This document shows, piece by piece, positions 60,341-64,000 of a stretch of DNA of 64,000 nt. A program made the translations under genes and the position numbers. This DNA comes from CAYOHP01 sp964403795 [NCBI: uncultured bacterium]. Lineage in GTDB: Bacteria; Muiribacteriota; UBA6191; CAZXTJ01. Numbering within the stretch: the first letter of the stretch is position 1; the number at the start of each line of letters is the position of its first letter. The notes under the pieces were generated by a model. It had not been told where the DNA came from. It saw nothing but the letters and a program-made list of their open reading frames with translations, and ran no database searches. The stretch covers positions 26,811 to 90,810 of the forward strand of contig CAYOHP010000010.1 of the NCBI GenBank assembly GCA_964403795.1, given 5' to 3'.

Positions 60341-61894
60341 GTGACCACCGAACGCGACGCCTCGCTCCTCTCCCGGGCGCTCCACTGTCTCCATGACGCG
60401 GTGGCCCTGGTCGACCTCGACAAGCGCATCCGGTACGCCAACCCCGCGCTCGAGGAGCTGGTGGGAGCCGGCCGGGAAGGCCTGCGCGGCCGCCCCATCG
60501 GAGAGGTCCTGGAGGAAGGCGCCCCGGGCGGTCCCCCGCTCTCCCTGGCGGGGCGTACCGTGCGCCGCGGCACGCTCCTCCACCGGACCGGGGAGCGGAT
60601 CCCGGTCACCTGGAGCGCCCTCCTGCTCTCCGACCCGGAGCAAGGTCCCTACACCACCTACACCTTCCATGACCTGAGGCCCGAGCTGCGGCTGGAACGG
60701 CTGGAAGAGCGCCTCCGCCACAGCGAGCGCCTCACCATCCTGGGCGAGGTCTTCGGCGGCATCGCCCACGAGATCCGCAACCCGCTCTCCAACATCGTGA
60801 TGTCGGCGGAGCTCCTGCTCCGTGACCAGGCCGGCGGGGACCGCACCAGGCTGGCGGCCGGGGTCCGGGACGCGGCCATGCGCTGCTCCGAGATCCTGGG
60901 TCAGGTCCTCGGCTTCGTGCGCAAGCCCACCGCCCCCGCGGTCCGCCAGTCCCTCTCCGAGGCCGTGCGCGAGATCGTCGACTTCGTGGCCCGGCCTTTC
61001 GCCCTCTCCGGGATCGCGGTCGAGTTCGACGCCCCGGCCGACCTGCCCCTGGCCCTCTTCGACCGTGGGAAGATCCAGCAGGTGGTGACCAACCTGCTCC
61101 AGAACGCCCGGGACGCCTTGCTCGAGGCCGGTCGCGGCGGCACCATCCGGGTGCAGGTCTCGGACGTCGGCCAGGGTCGCCTCGGCCTGCGCATCGCCGA
61201 CGACGGCCCCGGGGTCCCCGCCGAGCTCCTGCCCCGGATCTCGGAGGCCTTCTTCACCACCAAGCCCGAGGGCAAGGGCACCGGTCTGGGTCTCTCGATC
61301 GCCAAGACCCTGGTCGAGGAGCACGGCGGCCGGCTCACCCTGGGGAAGGCGGCCGAGGGCGGGCTGGAGATCGCGATCGCGCTCCCGGTCGACGGGCCCG
61401 GGCCCCGCACCGAGGCCGCCACCGCATTGGCCCCCCACCGCTCCTTCGGACCTCGCCGGAGCGAGGACCCCTTGGACGGCATGCGGGTGCTGGCCATCGA
61501 CGACGAACCCGAATGGCTGGAGGGCGTGAAGCGCTGCTTCCTCACCATGGGGGCGGCCATGGTCGACACCGCCCGGGACGCCGACCAGGCCCTCGCCCGG
61601 CTGGCCAGGAACCGCTACGACCTGGTGGTCTGCGACGTCCGGCTGCCGGGGATGTCGGGCACCCGCCTCTACGAACTGGTGGCCCGGTCCTCTCCCGGGC
61701 AGGCCGACCGCTTCCTGTTCGTGACCGGGTACCCCGACGACGGGGACCTGGACCGCCTCGACCGGCCCTTCGGACGGGTGGGCAAGCCCTGCGACCTGGC
61801 GGCCCTGCACTCGGCCGCCCGGGAGGTCCTCGACCGGGCCGGCCGAGACCACGGCCACCCTGTGGCCTCCGAGGATCCCGACCGCCCGTATTGA
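60341..61894 (+). CDS. hybrid histidine kinase (PAS-HK-REC)
   Basis: 517 residues; GTG start. PAS (about 10-120: LHCLHDAVALVDLDKRIRYA), HisKA with GGIAHEIRNPLSN (phospho-His), HATPase (NLLQNARDALLEAG, ADDGPGVP, GKGTGLGLSIAKTL). C-terminal receiver (VLAIDDEPEWLEG, VVCDVRLPGMSG, FVTGYPD, GKPCDL). No membrane segment, so a cytosolic sensor. It lies right after the tandem repeat. No cognate transcription regulator is adjacent. Confidence 0.93.
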   Translation: MTTERDASLLSRALHCLHDAVALVDLDKRIRYANPALEELVGAGREGLRGRPIGEVLEEGAPGGPPLSLAGRTVRRGTLLHRTGERIPVTWSALLLSDPEQGPYTTYTFHDLRPELRLERLEERLRHSERLTILGEVFGGIAHEIRNPLSNIVMSAELLLRDQAGGDRTRLAAGVRDAAMRCSEILGQVLGFVRKPTAPAVRQSLSEAVREIVDFVARPFALSGIAVEFDAPADLPLALFDRGKIQQVVTNLLQNARDALLEAGRGGTIRVQVSDVGQGRLGLRIADDGPGVPAELLPRISEAFFTTKPEGKGTGLGLSIAKTLVEEHGGRLTLGKAAEGGLEIAIALPVDGPGPRTEAATALAPHRSFGPRRSEDPLDGMRVLAIDDEPEWLEGVKRCFLTMGAAMVDTARDADQALARLARNRYDLVVCDVRLPGMSGTRLYELVARSSPGQADRFLFVTGYPDDGDLDRLDRPFGRVGKPCDLAALHSAAREVLDRAGRDHGHPVASEDPDRPY

Positions 61895-61920
61895 GACTCC
61901 GACGGTCCACGGGCTAGACT
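61891..61920 (+). promoter_or_regulatory. sigma70-type promoter of the HEAT-repeat gene
   Basis: TTGAGA, 18 bases, TAGACT, beginning at the stop of the histidine kinase gene and lying 71 bases before the GTG of the next gene. Several other genes here have TAG-x-x-T hexamers a few dozen bases upstream, which may be the local -10 form. Confidence 0.5.
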
Positions 61921-61990
61921 CCCGCCCCTCGCCGGACCGGCCTCGACGGCACGACTCCCGGACGTCCCGGTGGGGGGAGAGGGATCCACC

Positions 61991-63865
61991 GTGCGACGCC
62001 CCGGTCCGGGCTCCGTTCGCGCCCGCACCGGCCTCCGGTGGCTTCTCGCTGCGGCCCTGGCGACCCTCCCGGTGCGGGCCGCGGTCCTCGACGAGGTCGA
62101 GACCCTGCTGGCGGATCGGCTCTCCCACGACCCGGCCGAGGCGGTACGCAGCGCGGCAGCCCGGATGCTCGCGCCGCTCGGGCACGCCGAGGCCCGCCAG
62201 GCGCTGGAGACCCAGCTCGCCGCCGAACCTGCCGGGCTCTACCTCTACGAGGACGCCCTGGCGGGCCTCCCCGCCTGCTCCGACCCGGCCGCGGCCGCCC
62301 TGGTGGTCGCCAAGGTCTCGGGGGCGGGCTCGCCCCGCAACCGGGCGCTGGCCGCCGAGGCCGCCTTCCCGGTGGCCCCCGAGGCCGCCATGGTCGAGGC
62401 CGCCAAGGTGCTCGACGACCCCTCGCTGGTCCGGGAAGCGGCCCTGGCGCGGGCGATCGCGGCACCGCTGGCACAGCTGGGAGGTACCGCCGCCCAGGAC
62501 CTGCTGGCCCGCGCCTTCCGGCGCTACGGAGGGGACGAGGCCGCCGGTCCGGCGTTGGTGGTGGCCCTCGCCGCTCTCGACCCGACCGCCGCCGCGGCCG
62601 AGCTGCACGCGGCCCTGGGCTCGTCCCAGTGGACCTTGCGTCGGGGAGCTGTGCGCGAGCTGCCCCGGCTCGGCGCCGCCTCGGCCGTACCCCTGTTGGA
62701 GGCGGCCGCCACCGGCGATCCCTGGACGGAGGTCCGGGAGCAGGCCTACCTCTCGCTCCTCGGACTCGCCCCCGACCGGGTCGGGGCGGCTGCCGCCGCG
62801 GTCTTCGAGTCGGGCGTCGGCGACGCCATGCACCGGGCCTTCCTGGCCGATCGTCTGGCCGACCTGGCCTGGAGCCCGGCCGAGGCCTCCTTGCTGGAGG
62901 CCTATCGCACCGGCCACCCGGCGGTCCGGGCAGCCGCGGCCCGGGCGCTCGGGGCCATCGGGTCGCCGCTGGCGATCGCCGATCTGCTGGCGGCCCTGGC
63001 CGATCGCGACCAGCCCGACACGGGCTGGATCCGCACCTGGTCGGCCCGTGCCCTGGCCGGGATGCCGACCCTCCCGGTGGCCCGGGAACTCGATCTCTCG
63101 CTCCGCACCGACCGGGAGCCCTACGTGATGTCCGCCGCCGCCGAGAGCCTGGGAGCCCACGGCACCGACGAGGCCAGGGGCATGCTGGTCCTGGCGGCGG
63201 CCCCCAAGTGGCCGGTGGTCTGCCGCCGGGCCGCCGTCAAGGCGCTGGGGAGGGACGCCCTGGGTCTCGACGAACTCCTCCGGGTGGCGACCGAGGATCC
63301 CGCCGACGAGGTGCGCGCCGAGGCGGTCCGCCAGCTCGGGGTCCACAGCGAGGCCGCCGAGCGTCGGGTGCCCGCCCTCAGGGCGGCGGCCCGGGAAGCC
63401 TCCGGCGAGGTGCGGGCGGAAGCCCTGCGCAGCCTCTCCACCCGGGTCGAATGGGCCCGCCACGGCGAGCCCGAGGCGCTCTCCGCCCTGGCCGGGGGAG
63501 AGCCCGGCGAGCGACTGGCGGCGGTGGCGGTGCTGCGGCGCGGAGCCCGGCCCGGGGTGATCCCGGCGCTCTCCGCCGCGGCCGTCGCCGACGGGGCCCG
63601 CGAGGTCCGGGGTTCGGCCCAGGATGCGCTCCTGGCTCTCGATCCCGGGGAGAGCCTGCGGGTCTCCCGACTGGCCCTCTCCGCCGACCCCGACCCGACC
63701 CAGCGCCTGCTGGCGGCCCGACGCATCGGCCGCCTCGACCCCGGTGCCGGGTTCCCGGAACTGCGGAGCGCGGCCCTGCGCGATCCCGAGGCCCGGGTCA
63801 GGCGGGCGGCCGTGGAGGCCACCGGAACCCTGCTGGGGAGGATGCTCCCCGCCGCAGGACGGTGA
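61991..63865 (+). CDS. exported HEAT-repeat protein
   Basis: 624 residues; GTG 61991 with GAGAGGG 8-9 bases upstream. Signal peptide LRWLLAAALATLPVRA. The whole mature protein is Ala/Leu-rich HEAT/PBS-lyase-type repeats: EAVRSAAARMLAPLGHAEAR, EVREQAYLSLLGLAPD, AVRAAAARALGAIGSPLAIA, EVRAEAVRQLGVHSE and RVRRAAVEATGTLLG. Such solenoids are protein-binding scaffolds. It is followed, with one base of overlap, by another exported protein, possibly its partner. Confidence 0.88.
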   Translation: MRRPGPGSVRARTGLRWLLAAALATLPVRAAVLDEVETLLADRLSHDPAEAVRSAAARMLAPLGHAEARQALETQLAAEPAGLYLYEDALAGLPACSDPAAAALVVAKVSGAGSPRNRALAAEAAFPVAPEAAMVEAAKVLDDPSLVREAALARAIAAPLAQLGGTAAQDLLARAFRRYGGDEAAGPALVVALAALDPTAAAAELHAALGSSQWTLRRGAVRELPRLGAASAVPLLEAAATGDPWTEVREQAYLSLLGLAPDRVGAAAAAVFESGVGDAMHRAFLADRLADLAWSPAEASLLEAYRTGHPAVRAAAARALGAIGSPLAIADLLAALADRDQPDTGWIRTWSARALAGMPTLPVARELDLSLRTDREPYVMSAAAESLGAHGTDEARGMLVLAAAPKWPVVCRRAAVKALGRDALGLDELLRVATEDPADEVRAEAVRQLGVHSEAAERRVPALRAAAREASGEVRAEALRSLSTRVEWARHGEPEALSALAGGEPGERLAAVAVLRRGARPGVIPALSAAAVADGAREVRGSAQDALLALDPGESLRVSRLALSADPDPTQRLLAARRIGRLDPGAGFPELRSAALRDPEARVRRAAVEATGTLLGRMLPAAGR

Positions 63866-64000
63866 TGAGGGGCCTCTCCGTAGCCCTCGGGCTGGCCCTG
63901 GCCGCGACCCTGACTCCGGCGGCGGCCCGGGCCGAGCCGAGGGATGCGGGAAGACCGGCGACCGGGCCTTCCCGGGTCGGGGCTCAGGTCGCCGAGCCCG
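63865..64000 (+). CDS. start of an exported protein (3' truncated)
   Basis: The ATG shares a base with the preceding stop (TGATG). The visible 45 residues begin with a signal peptide (RGLSVALGLALAATLTPAAA, cleavage after ARA) followed by a Pro/Gly/Arg linker. The gene runs past the window end. Coupled to the HEAT-repeat gene. Confidence 0.7.
   Translation, partial: MRGLSVALGLALAATLTPAAARAEPRDAGRPATGPSRVGAQVAEP

Noticed and set aside
60327-60342. TGGCAC...TGC before the hybrid histidine kinase as a sigma54 promoter
   Set aside because: The GG-to-GC spacing is off by one and TTGC is missing.

Overview
The window is a strongly GC-rich bacterial chromosome segment (judged by eye, not counted) with about 46 protein genes on both strands and two tRNA genes. 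There is no rRNA, CRISPR array, insertion sequence or prophage that I can recognise. Several traits together suggest a deep-branching, signalling-rich Gram-negative such as a planctomycete or a myxobacterium-like lineage. These are Ser/Thr kinases, an FHA-sigma54 activator plus rpoN, a RING-like zinc-finger membrane protein, lipoproteins, a Lys/Ala-rich histone-H1-like protein, TolC/HlyD/MacB export genes and a GH57-DUF3536 enzyme. No single marker settles the phylum.

Region by region. 1-11 kb holds the tail of a probable kinase, two secreted proteins (one papain-like, behind a textbook sigma54 promoter), a membrane Ser/Thr kinase, an FHA-sigma54 activator, an SCO1-type copper protein and tRNA-Arg(GCG). 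11-14.4 kb holds a small two-gene unit ending in a nucleotidyltransferase-like C-terminal fragment, and a coupled RING-finger/Sel1 pair. 14.4-18.9 kb is the most unusual locus. One 1101-residue protein fuses a fatty-acyl-AMP ligase, a carrier protein and a cytochrome P450, and it converges on a thioesterase-like gene whose N-terminus looks like a dead carrier domain. 19-22 kb encodes a Ser/Thr kinase fused to an Hsp70-like module, flanked by two direct copies of a small membrane-peptide gene. 22-26 kb is a TetR-controlled DevBCA-type ABC exporter with two matching operator palindromes. 26-36 kb carries a double hybrid histidine kinase and a 2016-residue transglutaminase-like/helicase/nuclease protein.

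36-43.6 kb carries a lipoprotein overlapping tRNA-Ser(GGA), a hypothetical gene, an H1-like protein overlapping a Fur regulator, a CDF metal exporter, a 203-bp inverted-repeat-bounded element and mutS2. 43.7-53.4 kb starts with rpoN (clear sigma70 promoter), then a tight TolC/HlyD/tandem-HlyD/ATPase/MacB operon. 53.5-55.6 kb is yebC-ruvC plus a response regulator. 55.7-59.6 kb is glgC with a GH57-DUF3536 enzyme (alpha-glucan metabolism). The end holds a small unknown gene, a 113-bp tandem repeat, a hybrid histidine kinase, a HEAT-repeat secreted protein and the start of another exported protein.

Two themes connect the genes. First, the kinases, the FHA-sigma54 activator, rpoN and a sigma54 promoter could form one phosphorylation-to-transcription circuit (inference). 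Second, a roughly 90-bp palindromic repeat family recurs: at the 3' end of the P450 fusion, inside the tandem HlyD gene as an apparent in-frame insertion, and twice in tandem near 60.1 kb.
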